Source of the DNA: Flavobacterium piscinae | GTDB taxonomy: Bacteria > Bacteroidota > Bacteroidia > Flavobacteriales > Flavobacteriaceae | Direction of reading: 5' to 3' | DNA: 64,000 nt | Assembly: GCF_004122145.1 (NCBI RefSeq) | Contig: NZ_SBKQ01000014.1 | Location: 21,322 to 85,321 of the forward strand | In this document: positions 7,961 to 17,261 of the stretch, in pieces | Position numbering within the stretch: position 1 is the first letter of the stretch | How the letters are laid out: every line of letters starts with the position of its first letter | The notes under the pieces: generated by a model | Databases searched by the model: none | Told to the model about the DNA's origin: nothing | Seen by the model: only the letters and a program-made list of their open reading frames with translations | Position numbers and translations under genes: made by a program

Positions 7961-8569
7961 ATGTTGATTATTGGTATCGCAGGTGGAACCGGAAGTGGAA
8001 AAACAACCGTTGTACACCAAATTATGAATGAACTTCCTGAAACAGAAGTGGGCATCATTTCTCAAGATTCGTATTATAAAGAAACGCACAATTTAAGTTA
8101 TGAAGAGCGAACCAAAATAAATTTTGATCACCCGAGAGCAATTGATTTTGATTTATTAGTTCAACATTTAAAAGAGCTTAAAGCAGGAAAAATCATTGAA
8201 CAGCCCGTTTATTCTTTTGTTACTCACAACCGAACAGAAGATACGATTATGACCCATCCCAGGAAAGTTATGATTATAGAAGGAATTCTAATTTTAGCTA
8301 ATCCTGAACTTCGCGATATGTTTGACATAAAAATCTTTGTCCATGCCGATTCCGATGAACGATTGATTCGCCGATTAAAACGCGATATTGCAGAGCGTGG
8401 AAGAGACATGGAAGAAGTGTTAAATCGTTATCAAAACACGTTAAAACCCATGCATCAACAATTTATTGAACCTACTAAAGCTTTTGCCGATATTATTATT
8501 CCGAATGATAAATACAATACAGTAGCCATTGATGTTGTTCGAGCTGTTATCAACCAAAGAATTTTATAA
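7961..8569 (+). CDS. udk: Uridine kinase
   Basis: 202 residues, typical length for bacterial Udk. The P-loop GGTGSGKTT is at residues 8-16; the substrate region SQDSYYK follows, then the HPRAIDFDLL segment and the R-rich lid (DERLIRRLKRDIAERGR). It phosphorylates uridine and cytidine in pyrimidine salvage. The ATG is preceded by a consensus -7 element. The divisome gene starts two bases after its stop, so the two are co-transcribed. Confidence 0.95.
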   Translation: MLIIGIAGGTGSGKTTVVHQIMNELPETEVGIISQDSYYKETHNLSYEERTKINFDHPRAIDFDLLVQHLKELKAGKIIEQPVYSFVTHNRTEDTIMTHPRKVMIIEGILILANPELRDMFDIKIFVHADSDERLIRRLKRDIAERGRDMEEVLNRYQNTLKPMHQQFIEPTKAFADIIIPNDKYNTVAIDVVRAVINQRIL

Positions 8570-8571
8570 AA

Positions 8572-8919
8572 ATGAACTTTATTCAACGCTTAAAAGAAAA
8601 ATATCCTTGGTTTAAATATATCGGTAACCGATACGTTCTGGTGTTTCTTTTTTTTGCGGTTTGGATGCTTTTTTTAGATAATTATTCCTACATAGAGCAT
8701 CGGGTTTTGAACAAAGAACTCGATGAATTGGAAACCAATAAAAAATACTACCAAGACGAAATTAAAAAAGACTGTCTGGATATTAAACGTCTCAACAATC
8801 CTGATCAAATTGAAAAATACGCACGCGAAAAATATTTTATGAAACGCGACAGCGAAGATATTTATATCATTGAATTTGAAGAGGAAATGTTAGAGGAAGA
8901 AAACAATAAATCGCTATAA
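8572..8919 (+). CDS. FtsB/DivIC-type septum formation initiator protein
   Basis: 115 residues with the FtsB/DivIC plan: a short cytoplasmic N-terminus, one membrane helix (about 21-37, rich in Phe), a coiled-coil stretch (about 42-70) and the LNNPDQIEKYAREKYFM motif (about 78-95) that is conserved where these proteins meet FtsL/FtsQ. It is expected to sit at the division septum in the inner membrane. It lies between udk and the mutase operon with gaps of 2-3 bases. Confidence 0.85.
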   Translation: MNFIQRLKEKYPWFKYIGNRYVLVFLFFAVWMLFLDNYSYIEHRVLNKELDELETNKKYYQDEIKKDCLDIKRLNNPDQIEKYAREKYFMKRDSEDIYIIEFEEEMLEEENNKSL

Positions 8920-8922
8920 ATT

Positions 8923-10284
8923 ATGGCAAAAGAATTATTCAACAAGTTTGATCCGGTTTCTTCGAAACAATGGAAGCAACAAATTCAATTTGAACTGAAA
9001 GGGGCAGATTACAACGAAACGCTAGTTTGGGAAAGTCCGGAAAGTATTAAAGTGAAACCTTTTTATCACAACGACGAAAGTGAAGTCAAATTACTTACAC
9101 CTCTTTCAAATGGATTTAAAATTGTTCAAAATATTTATGTTTATGATGTAAAAAAATCGAATGAAAGAGCGATTGATTCATTACATAGAGGAGCGGAATC
9201 TGTTCGGTTTACTATTGAAAATGAGGTTGTTTTTTTAAATGATTTGATGGAAAATCTTCCAAAAGAAAATGTCACATATTATTTTAATTTGTTATTTCTT
9301 TCTATTGACTTTGCAAAAAAAGTTGCTGCTTATTCAATTCAAAATCAATACAAAATTATCATTTTACAAGATGCTGTGGGACAATTGGCTAAAGACGGAA
9401 ATTGGTTTACCTCATTAGAAAAAGATTTTAGCGAACTGAATTTAATTTCAGGTTTAAACATCCCGTATTTAAGTTGCAAAATTGATTTGTATCAAAATGC
9501 CGGAGCGAATATCGTGCAACAATTGGCTTATTCTTTAGCTCATGTAAATGAATATTTCAATCGGATTGAAAACATTTCTTCACCAATTACTTTTGAAATT
9601 ACTGTTGGCACGAATTACTTTTTTGAAATGGCTAAATTGAGAGCTTTACGTTTACTTTTCAATACTTTAGCAAAAGAATACAATCATGATTTTGATTGTT
9701 ATATAATCGCAACGCCTACCAAACGCAATAAAACCTTATACGATTATAATGTGAATATGCTTCGTACCACAACCGAATGCATGAGTGCCATTTTGGGTGG
9801 AGCTGATGCCGTTTCTAATTTAGCTTATGATGCCATTTATCACAAAGACAATGAATTTGGTGACCGAATTGCTCGCAATCAATTGTTGGTTTTAAAACAC
9901 GAAAGTTATTTTAATCAAGTTCATAATCCGGCTGATGGTGCCTATTATATTGAAAGTTTAACGGAACAATTAGCCGAAAAATCATTGGCATTATTCAAAG
10001 ATATTGAAGCCAATGGCGGTTTCATTACACAATTAATTGAAGGAACAATTCAACGGAAGATTAATGAAAGTGCTCAAAAAGAGCAAGAACTTTTTGATTC
10101 CGGAAAAGAGGTTTTGTTGGGAACGAACAAATATCCCAACAAAAATGACAAAATGGCGAATGAATTGGAATTGTTTCCTTTTGTGAAAACCAATCCGAGA
10201 AAAACATTGATTACACCGATTATTGAAAGAAGGTTGGCGGAGAAATTGGAACAGGAACGTTTATCTTCAGAAAAACTATCATGA
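8923..10284 (+). CDS. mutA: Methylmalonyl-CoA mutase small (beta) subunit
   Basis: 453 residues homologous to the N-terminal barrel of methylmalonyl-CoA mutase ([19 protein letters not shown], later [19 protein letters not shown] near residue 285 and [17 protein letters not shown] near 335). It is the non-catalytic partner of the heterodimer. It is much shorter than the roughly 620-residue actinobacterial small subunit, because the degenerate C-terminal cobalamin-like domain is missing. Its stop overlaps the large-subunit ATG by 4 bases (ATGA), which suggests translational coupling. Confidence 0.92.
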   Translation: MAKELFNKFDPVSSKQWKQQIQFELKGADYNETLVWESPESIKVKPFYHNDESEVKLLTPLSNGFKIVQNIYVYDVKKSNERAIDSLHRGAESVRFTIENEVVFLNDLMENLPKENVTYYFNLLFLSIDFAKKVAAYSIQNQYKIIILQDAVGQLAKDGNWFTSLEKDFSELNLISGLNIPYLSCKIDLYQNAGANIVQQLAYSLAHVNEYFNRIENISSPITFEITVGTNYFFEMAKLRALRLLFNTLAKEYNHDFDCYIIATPTKRNKTLYDYNVNMLRTTTECMSAILGGADAVSNLAYDAIYHKDNEFGDRIARNQLLVLKHESYFNQVHNPADGAYYIESLTEQLAEKSLALFKDIEANGGFITQLIEGTIQRKINESAQKEQELFDSGKEVLLGTNKYPNKNDKMANELELFPFVKTNPRKTLITPIIERRLAEKLEQERLSSEKLS

Positions 10285-12404
10285 GAAAAAACATCCAACA
10301 TATAAAATTAGAAGGTAGAAATCAGAGTTTCGAAAATCTTCAAACAGATAACTTTCAAACCGCTGAAAACATCGAACTCAAATCGTTCTTTACAAAAGAA
10401 GATGTGAAGGATTTAAAACACCTTGGTTTTGCTGCCGGATTTGCTCCTAATCTTCGTGGTCCATATGCAACGATGTATGTTCGCCGACCGTGGACCATTC
10501 GTCAATATGCCGGATTTTCTACTGCCGAAGAAAGTAATGCCTTTTACCGAAGAAATTTAGCTGCCGGACAAAAAGGACTTTCTGTTGCATTTGATTTGGC
10601 TACACACCGTGGTTACGATTCCGATCACGAACGTGTAGTAGGTGATGTGGGAAAAGCAGGTGTTGCCATTGATTCGGTGGAAGATATGAAGATTTTGTTT
10701 GACCAAATTCCGTTAGACGAAATGTCGGTTTCCATGACAATGAACGGAGCGGTTTTACCCATTATGGCGTTTTATATTGTCGCTGCCGAAGAACAAGGTG
10801 TAGCTCCTCATTTACTTTCGGGAACGATTCAGAATGATATTTTGAAAGAATTTATGGTACGAAATACCTACATCTACCCACCTACTCCTTCCATGAAAAT
10901 TATTGCCGATATTTTTGAATATACGAGCAAGAATATGCCAAAATTCAATTCGATTTCGATTTCGGGTTACCACATGCAAGAAGCCGGAGCAACCGCCGAT
11001 ATTGAATTGGCTTATACCTTAGCCGATGGTTTAGAATACATCCGAACCGGATTAGCAGCCGGAATGGATATTGACACTTTTGCCCCTCGCCTTTCATTTT
11101 TCTGGGCCATTGGGATGAATCATTTTATGGAAATCGCCAAAATGCGTGCCGGTCGAATGTTGTGGGCAAAATTGCTCAAACAATTCAATCCGAAAGACGA
11201 AAAATCATTGGCGTTGCGTACCCATTGTCAGACTTCAGGTTGGAGTTTAACGGAACAAGATCCGTTTAATAATGTGGCTCGAACATGCATTGAAGCCGCA
11301 GCAGCTGCTTTTGGCGGAACGCAATCATTACACACCAATGCGTTGGATGAAGCGATTGCCTTGCCGACCGATTTCTCTGCTCGAATTGCTCGAAATACAC
11401 AAATCTTTTTACAGGAAGAAACTAAAATTTGTAAAACAGTTGACCCGTGGGCAGGAAGTTATTATGTAGAAAGTTTGACAAATGAAATAGCTCAAAAAGC
11501 ATGGGCTTTAATTGAGGAAGTAGAAGAATTAGGTGGCATGACAAAAGCCATTGAAGCCGGCATTCCGAAATTGCGAATTGAAGAAGCGGCCGCAAGAAAG
11601 CAAGCCCGAATTGATAGTGGACAGGATATCATTGTAGGCGTGAACCAATTCCGTTTGGAGAAAGAAGATCCACTTATGATTTTAGAAGTGGATAATCAAA
11701 CCGTTCGTAAACAACAAATTGCTCGATTGGAACAAATTAAATCGACTCGCGATAATGCTAAAGTGAATGAATGTTTAGCAAAATTAACCGAAGCAGCAAA
11801 ATCTGGAAATGAAAATTTACTATCTTTAGCCGTAGAAGCTGCCCGAAATCGAGCCACTTTAGGTGAAATCAGTGATGCCTTAGAAGCCGTTTTCGGACGT
11901 TATAAAGCACAAATCAGAACATTTAGCGGCGTGTATAGTAAAGAAATCAAAAATGACGAAAGCTTTGAAAAAGCGAAACAATTAGCCGATGCTTTTGCTA
12001 AAAAAGAAGGTCGTCGCCCTCGTATTATGATTGCGAAAATGGGACAAGACGGTCATGATCGCGGAGCAAAAGTTGTCGCTACCGGTTATGCCGATGTAGG
12101 TTTTGATGTGGACATTGGCCCACTTTTTCAAACACCTGCCGAAGCCGCCAAACAAGCCGTAGAAAACGACGTACATATTTTAGGTGTTTCTTCCTTGGCT
12201 GCCGGACACAAAACCTTGGTACCCCAAGTGATTGAAGAACTTAAAAAATATGGTCGCGAGGACATTATGGTGATTGTGGGTGGTGTAATTCCAGCTCAAG
12301 ACTACCTATTTTTGTTTGATGCCGGAGCGGTTGCTGTTTTTGGACCCGGAACGAAGATTAGTGAAGCGGCGATTAGTATTTTGGAGGTGCTTTTGGAGGA
12401 TTAG
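10281..12404 (+). CDS. scpA: Methylmalonyl-CoA mutase large (alpha) catalytic subunit
   Basis: 707 residues. The TIM-barrel substrate domain carries [18 protein letters not shown] near residue 100 and [16 protein letters not shown] near 315. The C-terminal B12 domain has the DGHDRG motif at 590-595, whose His592 is the lower cobalt ligand. It interconverts methylmalonyl-CoA and succinyl-CoA in propionate metabolism. No epimerase or MeaB-type chaperone is visible nearby. It starts inside the end of the small subunit. Confidence 0.97.
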   Translation: MRKNIQHIKLEGRNQSFENLQTDNFQTAENIELKSFFTKEDVKDLKHLGFAAGFAPNLRGPYATMYVRRPWTIRQYAGFSTAEESNAFYRRNLAAGQKGLSVAFDLATHRGYDSDHERVVGDVGKAGVAIDSVEDMKILFDQIPLDEMSVSMTMNGAVLPIMAFYIVAAEEQGVAPHLLSGTIQNDILKEFMVRNTYIYPPTPSMKIIADIFEYTSKNMPKFNSISISGYHMQEAGATADIELAYTLADGLEYIRTGLAAGMDIDTFAPRLSFFWAIGMNHFMEIAKMRAGRMLWAKLLKQFNPKDEKSLALRTHCQTSGWSLTEQDPFNNVARTCIEAAAAAFGGTQSLHTNALDEAIALPTDFSARIARNTQIFLQEETKICKTVDPWAGSYYVESLTNEIAQKAWALIEEVEELGGMTKAIEAGIPKLRIEEAAARKQARIDSGQDIIVGVNQFRLEKEDPLMILEVDNQTVRKQQIARLEQIKSTRDNAKVNECLAKLTEAAKSGNENLLSLAVEAARNRATLGEISDALEAVFGRYKAQIRTFSGVYSKEIKNDESFEKAKQLADAFAKKEGRRPRIMIAKMGQDGHDRGAKVVATGYADVGFDVDIGPLFQTPAEAAKQAVENDVHILGVSSLAAGHKTLVPQVIEELKKYGREDIMVIVGGVIPAQDYLFLFDAGAVAVFGPGTKISEAAISILEVLLED

Positions 12405-12440
12405 TTTTCAGTCGCAGTTGACAGAAATATAGAATTTTAT

Positions 12441-12472
12441 AAAACACTGGCTGAGAGGTTGGTGTTTTTTTT
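12441..12472 (+). terminator. Probable terminator of the mutase operon
   Basis: The stem AAAACAC / GTGTTTT has a 14-nt loop and ends in eight T residues, 37 bases after scpA. The stem is short, so confidence is moderate. Confidence 0.5.
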
Positions 12473-12491
12473 ACCTTTACAAAAAAACAAA

Positions 12492-13061
12492 ATGCTCACC
12501 CTCTCCTTCACCCCTTTCCCTATCCTCGAATCCAATCGTTTGCTATTGCGTGCGGTAACTGTTGATGATGTCAACGAAGTAATGGAGCTTCGAGGCAACC
12601 CGGAAACGATGAAATTTATTCCACGACCGTTGGTGACTTCACCCGAAATGGCATTGGAACACATTGCCATGATTTCCGAAAAAATAGAAAACAACATCGG
12701 AATCAATTGGGCGATTACAATAAAAGGGAATCCAAAATTATTGGGTATCATTGGTCATTATCGCATTCAACCTGAAAATTACCGTTCAGAAATTGGGTAT
12801 ATGTTGTTACCGGAATATCAAAACCAAGGAATTACAAGTGAAGCCATTAATATCGTTTTGGATTATGGTTTCAATGTGTTGAATTTTCACTCGGTGGAAG
12901 CGGTAGTTGACCCCGAAAATTATGTTTCTTGTAAAGTGTTAGAGAAAAACGGTTTTGTCAAAGAAGCTCACTTTTTGGAAAATGAATATTGGGATGGAAA
13001 ATTTTGGGATTCTGTGGTGTATTCGCTTTTGAAACGGAATTTTGTAAAGAAAAATTACTAA
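12492..13061 (+). CDS. GNAT-family N-acetyltransferase (RimJ/RimL type)
   Basis: 189 residues from the ATG at 12492; an earlier in-frame codon at 12459 lies in the T run of the preceding terminator. The RimJ-type opening ESNRLLLRAVTVDDVNEVMELR, the acetyl-CoA-binding EIGYMLLPEYQNQGITSEA (about 105-123) and the closing NYVSCKVLEKNGFVKEA are all present. The family acetylates amino groups of ribosomal proteins or small molecules; the substrate is not known here. Confidence 0.88.
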   Translation: MLTLSFTPFPILESNRLLLRAVTVDDVNEVMELRGNPETMKFIPRPLVTSPEMALEHIAMISEKIENNIGINWAITIKGNPKLLGIIGHYRIQPENYRSEIGYMLLPEYQNQGITSEAINIVLDYGFNVLNFHSVEAVVDPENYVSCKVLEKNGFVKEAHFLENEYWDGKFWDSVVYSLLKRNFVKKNY

Positions 13062-13066
13062 ATTTA

Positions 13067-13120
13067 ACCATACAAGTCATATAAGTTAAGTCACTTTAAA
13101 ACTTATATGGCTTTTATGGT
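13067..13120. repeat. Long imperfect hairpin in the intergenic region
   Basis: Two 21-nt arms (13067-13087 and 13100-13120) are inverted repeats with only two mismatches, around a 12-nt loop. The + strand has A rather than T residues after it, so it is not a classical terminator for the upstream acetyltransferase gene. The half sequence AACTTATATG resembles extragenic repeats I associate with flavobacteria. Confidence 0.7.
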
Positions 13121-13135
13121 AAAAAAATAAAATTC

Positions 13136-14278
13136 ATGTTAAAACTTCCCAATACATCCATTAGTATTTTCACGGTGATGTCTAAAATGGCAAACGAATA
13201 TCATGCCATTAATCTTTCTCAAGGTTTTCCGAATTTCCCAATAGATGTTCGAATGACAGATATTGTAACTCGTCTAGCCAAAACCGATATTCACCAATAT
13301 GCTCCGATGGCCGGTTATCCACCTTTGTTGGAAAAAATTGCTCAGTTGACTTTGGAACATTATCAACGAAAAGTCAATCCATCCACTGAAATTTTAATCA
13401 CTGCCGGAGCTACCGAAGCAATTTTTGCCACCATTCAGGCATTTGTGCAACCGCAAGATGAAGTCATCATTCTCGACCCAAGTTATGATTGCTATGAAAT
13501 GCCAATCATTTTGAGTAATGCCAAACCCATTCGGATTGCGTTGAAAGATGATTATTCACCCGATTTTGATTTAATTAAGAAGCATTTATCGTCAAAAACT
13601 CGAATGCTGATTTTGAACAATCCACACAATCCTTCGGGAAAAATTTGGACAGAACATGATTTTATTCAATTGGAAAAAATCATCGAAAACTTTCCTAATT
13701 TATTGATTTTATCAGATGAAGTATATGAATTTATTACATTTGAAAACAAACATATTTCCATCAACACCCGAGAAAAATTAAAAGAGAGAAGCTTGATTGT
13801 GTCTTCTTTTGGAAAAACATTACACCTTACCGGTTGGAAAATCGGTTATTTAATTGCTCCTGAACATCTGCTGAAAGAAGTCAAAAAAGTGCATCAATAC
13901 TTAGTATTCAGTGTAAATAGTTTGGCACAGGCTTCCATCAATGAATACTTGACTATTTTCGATGTGCATGAAGTAGCTCAACTTTACCTTCATAAAAGGA
14001 ATTTCTTTCAAAACCTTTTAAAAGAAACCGCTTTTGATTTGTTGCCGTGTGAGGGAACCTATTTTCAAACAGCTTCTTATCAAAACATTTCAGATGAAAA
14101 AGATTTGGATTTCACGAAACGATTAGTGACTGAATTCGGTGTGGCAACCATTCCACTTTCCGTATTTTACAAAGACAAAACAGACTTAAAAAGAATTCGT
14201 TTTTGCTTTGCCAAAGAGGATGAACTATTAATGCAAGCAGCGGAAAGATTAATAAAAATAAAGCAACAAAATATATAA
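13136..14278 (+). CDS. PLP-dependent aminotransferase, methionine aminotransferase (YbdL) type
   Basis: 380 residues of fold-type I aminotransferase. NLSQGFPNF near the N-terminus and QYAPMAGYPPL at 55-64 are characteristic of YbdL/kynurenine-type enzymes. NNPHNPSG is at 161-168, Asp194 pairs with the pyridine nitrogen, and SFGK places the Schiff-base lysine at 227. YbdL uses methionine and aromatic amino acids with 2-oxo acids. The methionine preference is inferred from family resemblance. Its last codons touch a triple 15-bp repeat. Confidence 0.88.
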   Translation: MLKLPNTSISIFTVMSKMANEYHAINLSQGFPNFPIDVRMTDIVTRLAKTDIHQYAPMAGYPPLLEKIAQLTLEHYQRKVNPSTEILITAGATEAIFATIQAFVQPQDEVIILDPSYDCYEMPIILSNAKPIRIALKDDYSPDFDLIKKHLSSKTRMLILNNPHNPSGKIWTEHDFIQLEKIIENFPNLLILSDEVYEFITFENKHISINTREKLKERSLIVSSFGKTLHLTGWKIGYLIAPEHLLKEVKKVHQYLVFSVNSLAQASINEYLTIFDVHEVAQLYLHKRNFFQNLLKETAFDLLPCEGTYFQTASYQNISDEKDLDFTKRLVTEFGVATIPLSVFYKDKTDLKRIRFCFAKEDELLMQAAERLIKIKQQNI

Positions 14279-14322
14279 CAATTTTGTTAGTTACAATTTT
14301 GTTAGTTACAATTTTGTTAGTT
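14278..14322 (+). repeat. Three perfect tandem copies of a 15-bp unit
   Basis: ACAATTTTGTTAGTT is repeated without change at 14278-14292, 14293-14307 and 14308-14322. The first copy shares its first base with the aminotransferase stop codon. The third copy supplies the TTTG -33 element for the next gene. Confidence 0.95.
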
Positions 14323-14343
14323 AATTAAAAAATTGTACTTTTG
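14313..14343 (+). promoter_or_regulatory. Promoter of the ATPase gene, inside the 15-bp repeat
   Basis: TTTG (14313-14316) in the third repeat copy and TACTTTTG (14336-14343) are 19 nt apart, an ideal flavobacterial promoter. An inverted pair AATTGTA / TACAATT (14331-14352) surrounds the -7 element and could be an operator. The ATG follows 18 nt later. Confidence 0.75.
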
Positions 14344-14361
14344 TTATACAATTCATTAAAA

Positions 14362-15498
14362 ATGAACTTACCATTCAAATACGGAAAAATAATTGATGAT
14401 GATTTTTTTGTCAACAGAACCCGTGAAATAGAATTTTTAAAGAGAAACATTACATCAAAAATTAATCTTACACTTATCTCACCCAGACGTTGGGGTAAGT
14501 CGTCGTTGGTTTCAAAAATTGCCCGAAGCATGGCAAAAGACGAAAAAAAAATCAAATTTTGCTTTATCGATTTATACAACGTTAGAAATGAGGAAGAATT
14601 TTACAACTATTTTGCAACTGAAATTTTAAAAGCAAGTTATTCAAAATGGGATGAGCGTGTTGAAAACGCAAAATTATTTTTCAAGCAAATAATCCCTAAA
14701 TTTAGTTTTGGTTTAGACCCAAATCAAGAGTTCTCACTGTCATTTGACTGGGAAAACATTTCAAAAAATCAACAAGAAATTTTAGATTTACCGGAAGTTA
14801 TTTCTAAAACAAAAAACATTCAATTGGTTATTTGTTTAGATGAGTTTCAAAACCTTTCTTTTTTTGATGATCCATTAAGTTTTCAGAAAAAAGCAAGAGC
14901 AAGTTGGCAAAAACATCAAAATTGCAGTTATATTTTGTATGGTAGTAAACGGCACATGATGACTGAACTTTTTGAAAATAAATCCATGCCATTTTACAAA
15001 TTTGGTGAGGTAATTTTACTTTCAAAAATAGAGACGAACCACTGGCAAGAATACATCATTGAAAAATTCAAATCTACCAAAAAAAAAATTTCAAAAGAAT
15101 TAGCAGAATTTTTGACTGAAAAAGTGGAAAATCATTCGTATTTTGTGCAACAATTAGCAAATGCGGTTTGGTTAGAAGTTAACAAAACCTGTACAAAAGA
15201 GGATATTGAAAACGGATTAGCAAAGCTTCTGCTTCAATATGAACTGTTTTTCAGCAGAGAAGTTGATGGACTCTCCAATCTACAACTCAATCTTTTGAAA
15301 GCCTTGGCGGCAGATGAAAAAGAATTGAGTAGTAAAAAAACAATAAAAAAATATAATTTAAGTTCTTCCGCAAGCGTAAACCGTTCAAAAGAAGCACTCG
15401 TTCAAAAAGAAATTATAGACGTTTTTGAAAAAAAAACAGAATTTATTGACCCCATTTTTAAAATTTGGATTAACAACACTTATAACAAAAGAATATGA
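14362..15498 (+). CDS. AAA-type ATPase of the archaeal-ATPase-like (PF01637) group
   Basis: 378 residues from the ATG after the promoter. The N-terminus LPFKYGKIIDDDFFVNRTREIEFL is followed by a Walker A of the form SPRRWGKSSL (about 43-52), a Walker B around LVICLDEFQNLSFF (about 155-168), and a sensor-like YILYGSKRHMM. The C-terminus looks like a winged helix. Such stand-alone ATPases are common in Bacteroidetes and their role is unknown; some have been linked to mobile elements. Its stop overlaps the next ATG by 4 bases. Confidence 0.8.
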   Translation: MNLPFKYGKIIDDDFFVNRTREIEFLKRNITSKINLTLISPRRWGKSSLVSKIARSMAKDEKKIKFCFIDLYNVRNEEEFYNYFATEILKASYSKWDERVENAKLFFKQIIPKFSFGLDPNQEFSLSFDWENISKNQQEILDLPEVISKTKNIQLVICLDEFQNLSFFDDPLSFQKKARASWQKHQNCSYILYGSKRHMMTELFENKSMPFYKFGEVILLSKIETNHWQEYIIEKFKSTKKKISKELAEFLTEKVENHSYFVQQLANAVWLEVNKTCTKEDIENGLAKLLLQYELFFSREVDGLSNLQLNLLKALAADEKELSSKKTIKKYNLSSSASVNRSKEALVQKEIIDVFEKKTEFIDPIFKIWINNTYNKRI

Positions 15499-16376
15499 AT
15501 TTTTCAGCAAAAATGCTTCGCGATAATGCCTTAGAAGGCAAAGTAATTGTGGTAACTGGTGGCGGTAGCGGACTTGGAAAAGCGATGACTAAATACTTTT
15601 TAGAGTTAGGTGCAAAAGTCGCCATTACCTCGAGAGATTTAGACAAATTAAAAACCACCGCAGCCGAATTAGAAAAAGAAACGGGAGGAAAATGTTTACC
15701 ATTGCAATGCGATGTTCGTCACTACGAGCAAGTAGAAGCCATGCATGATGAAGTGATAAAAACCTTCGGAAAAGTAGATGTTTTACTAAACAATGCAGCC
15801 GGAAATTTCATCTCTCCTACTGAACGATTATCAGCCAATGCGTTCGATACGATCATTGATATTGTACTAAAAGGAACCAAAAACTGCACTTTAGCTTTCG
15901 GAAAACATTGGATTGATTCCAAACAAGAAAGTTCAGTGATTTTAAATATTGTGACGACTTATGCTTGGACTGGCTCCGGTTATGTAGTACCGAGTGCCAC
16001 CGCAAAAGCAGGCGTTTTGGCTATGACAAGAAGTTTAGCTGTAGAATGGGCGAAATATGGCATCCGAAGTAATGCCATTGCTCCCGGACCATTCCCAACC
16101 AAAGGTGCGTGGGATAGGTTGTTACCGGGAGATCTAGCCGAAAAATTTGATATGGCAAAAAAAGTTCCTCTTAAACGCGTAGGCGACCATCAGGAATTAG
16201 CCAACTTGGCCGCTTATTTAGTTTCTGATTTTTCAGCCTACATTAATGGAGATGTGATTACCATTGATGGAGGTGAATGGCTAAAAGGAGCGGGACAATT
16301 CAATTTGTTAGAAGAAATTCCGGAACAAATGTGGGACATGTTGGAAGCCATGATTAAAGCGAAAAAAAGTAAGTAA
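15495..16376 (+). CDS. SDR-family oxidoreductase, 2,4-dienoyl-CoA reductase-like
   Basis: 293 residues. The cofactor motif TGGGSGLG is at 21-28, NNAAGN at 99-104, and a lysine at 171 in SATAK. The usual YxxxK tyrosine is replaced, but Tyr156 lies 15 residues before Lys171, the spacing of the catalytic pair in mitochondrial 2,4-dienoyl-CoA reductase. PGPFPTKGAWDRL fits the same subfamily. It probably reduces dienoyl-CoA in unsaturated fatty acid oxidation; the substrate is inferred. It is coupled to the ATPase gene by an ATGA overlap. Confidence 0.87.
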   Translation: MNFSAKMLRDNALEGKVIVVTGGGSGLGKAMTKYFLELGAKVAITSRDLDKLKTTAAELEKETGGKCLPLQCDVRHYEQVEAMHDEVIKTFGKVDVLLNNAAGNFISPTERLSANAFDTIIDIVLKGTKNCTLAFGKHWIDSKQESSVILNIVTTYAWTGSGYVVPSATAKAGVLAMTRSLAVEWAKYGIRSNAIAPGPFPTKGAWDRLLPGDLAEKFDMAKKVPLKRVGDHQELANLAAYLVSDFSAYINGDVITIDGGEWLKGAGQFNLLEEIPEQMWDMLEAMIKAKKSK

Positions 16377-16437
16377 ATCGTTTGTTGAAAGCTAAATAAT
16401 TGTGCTTAAAACTATTAACATTTGTTAACAACTTGAA

Positions 16438-16468
16438 CTTGAAAAACCCATAAATAATCGTAATTTTA
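16438..16468 (+). promoter_or_regulatory. Probable promoter of the parAB operon
   Basis: CTTG (16438-16441), 19 nt, then TAATTTTA (16461-16468) resembles the flavobacterial promoter with one mismatch in each box. An inverted pair TTAACA / TGTTAA (16415-16428) lies just upstream. Confidence 0.5.
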
Positions 16469-16490
16469 CGGCTCAAATTTAATCGAATCA

Positions 16491-17255
16491 ATGGGCAAAA
16501 TTATTGCAATTGCGAATCAAAAAGGAGGCGTTGGAAAAACCACTACTACAGTGAATTTAGCCGCCTCATTAGGTGTGTTAGAAAAAAAAGTATTACTAAT
16601 TGATGCTGACCCTCAGGCGAATGCCAGCTCTGGGTTAGGCATTGATGTGGATACCGTTTCTATTGGCTCCTATCAAGTATTGGAACACAGTAATACGCCA
16701 AAAGAGGCCGTTGTGAAATGTTCTGCACCTAACGTAGATGTTATTCCGGCACATATTGATTTGGTGGCCATTGAAATTGAATTGGTAGATAAAGAAAATC
16801 GGGAATACATGTTGAAAGAGGCGTTGGCTTCTATCAAAGATCAATATGATTATATTTTAATTGACTGTGCTCCTTCATTAGGTTTGTTGACGTTAAATGC
16901 GTTAACCGCCGCTGACAGTGTGGTCATTCCGATTCAATGCGAATATTTTGCTTTAGAAGGATTAGGTAAATTATTGAACACCATCAAAAGTGTTCAAAAA
17001 TTACATAATCCGGATTTGGATATTGAAGGTTTATTATTAACCATGTACGATTCCCGTTTACGTTTATCGAACCAAGTGGTGGAAGAAGTACAAAAACATT
17101 TCAACGATATGGTTTTTAAAACCATCATTCAACGAAATGTAAAATTGAGTGAAGCTCCAAGTTTTGGCGAAAGCATCATTAATTTTGATGCAACCAGCAA
17201 AGGTGCCAACAATTATTTGAGTTTAGCAGAAGAAATTATCAAAAAAAATAGTTAG
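16491..17255 (+). CDS. parA: Chromosome-partitioning ATPase ParA (Soj)
   Basis: 254 residues with the deviant Walker A KGGVGKTT at 11-18, LIDADPQANAS near 37-47 and the DYILIDCAPSLGLL Walker B near 118. The short N-terminus without a DNA-binding extension marks the chromosomal Soj type. It works with ParB on parS sites to segregate origins. parB follows after 6 bases. No parS-like 16-bp palindrome was noticed near the genes. Confidence 0.95.
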   Translation: MGKIIAIANQKGGVGKTTTTVNLAASLGVLEKKVLLIDADPQANASSGLGIDVDTVSIGSYQVLEHSNTPKEAVVKCSAPNVDVIPAHIDLVAIEIELVDKENREYMLKEALASIKDQYDYILIDCAPSLGLLTLNALTAADSVVIPIQCEYFALEGLGKLLNTIKSVQKLHNPDLDIEGLLLTMYDSRLRLSNQVVEEVQKHFNDMVFKTIIQRNVKLSEAPSFGESIINFDATSKGANNYLSLAEEIIKKNS

Positions 17256-17261
17256 GATTTT

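Noticed and set aside
14278..14322. CRISPR or origin iterons at the 15-bp repeats
   Set aside because: There are only three abutting copies without spacers, located in a normal promoter; no replication gene is near.
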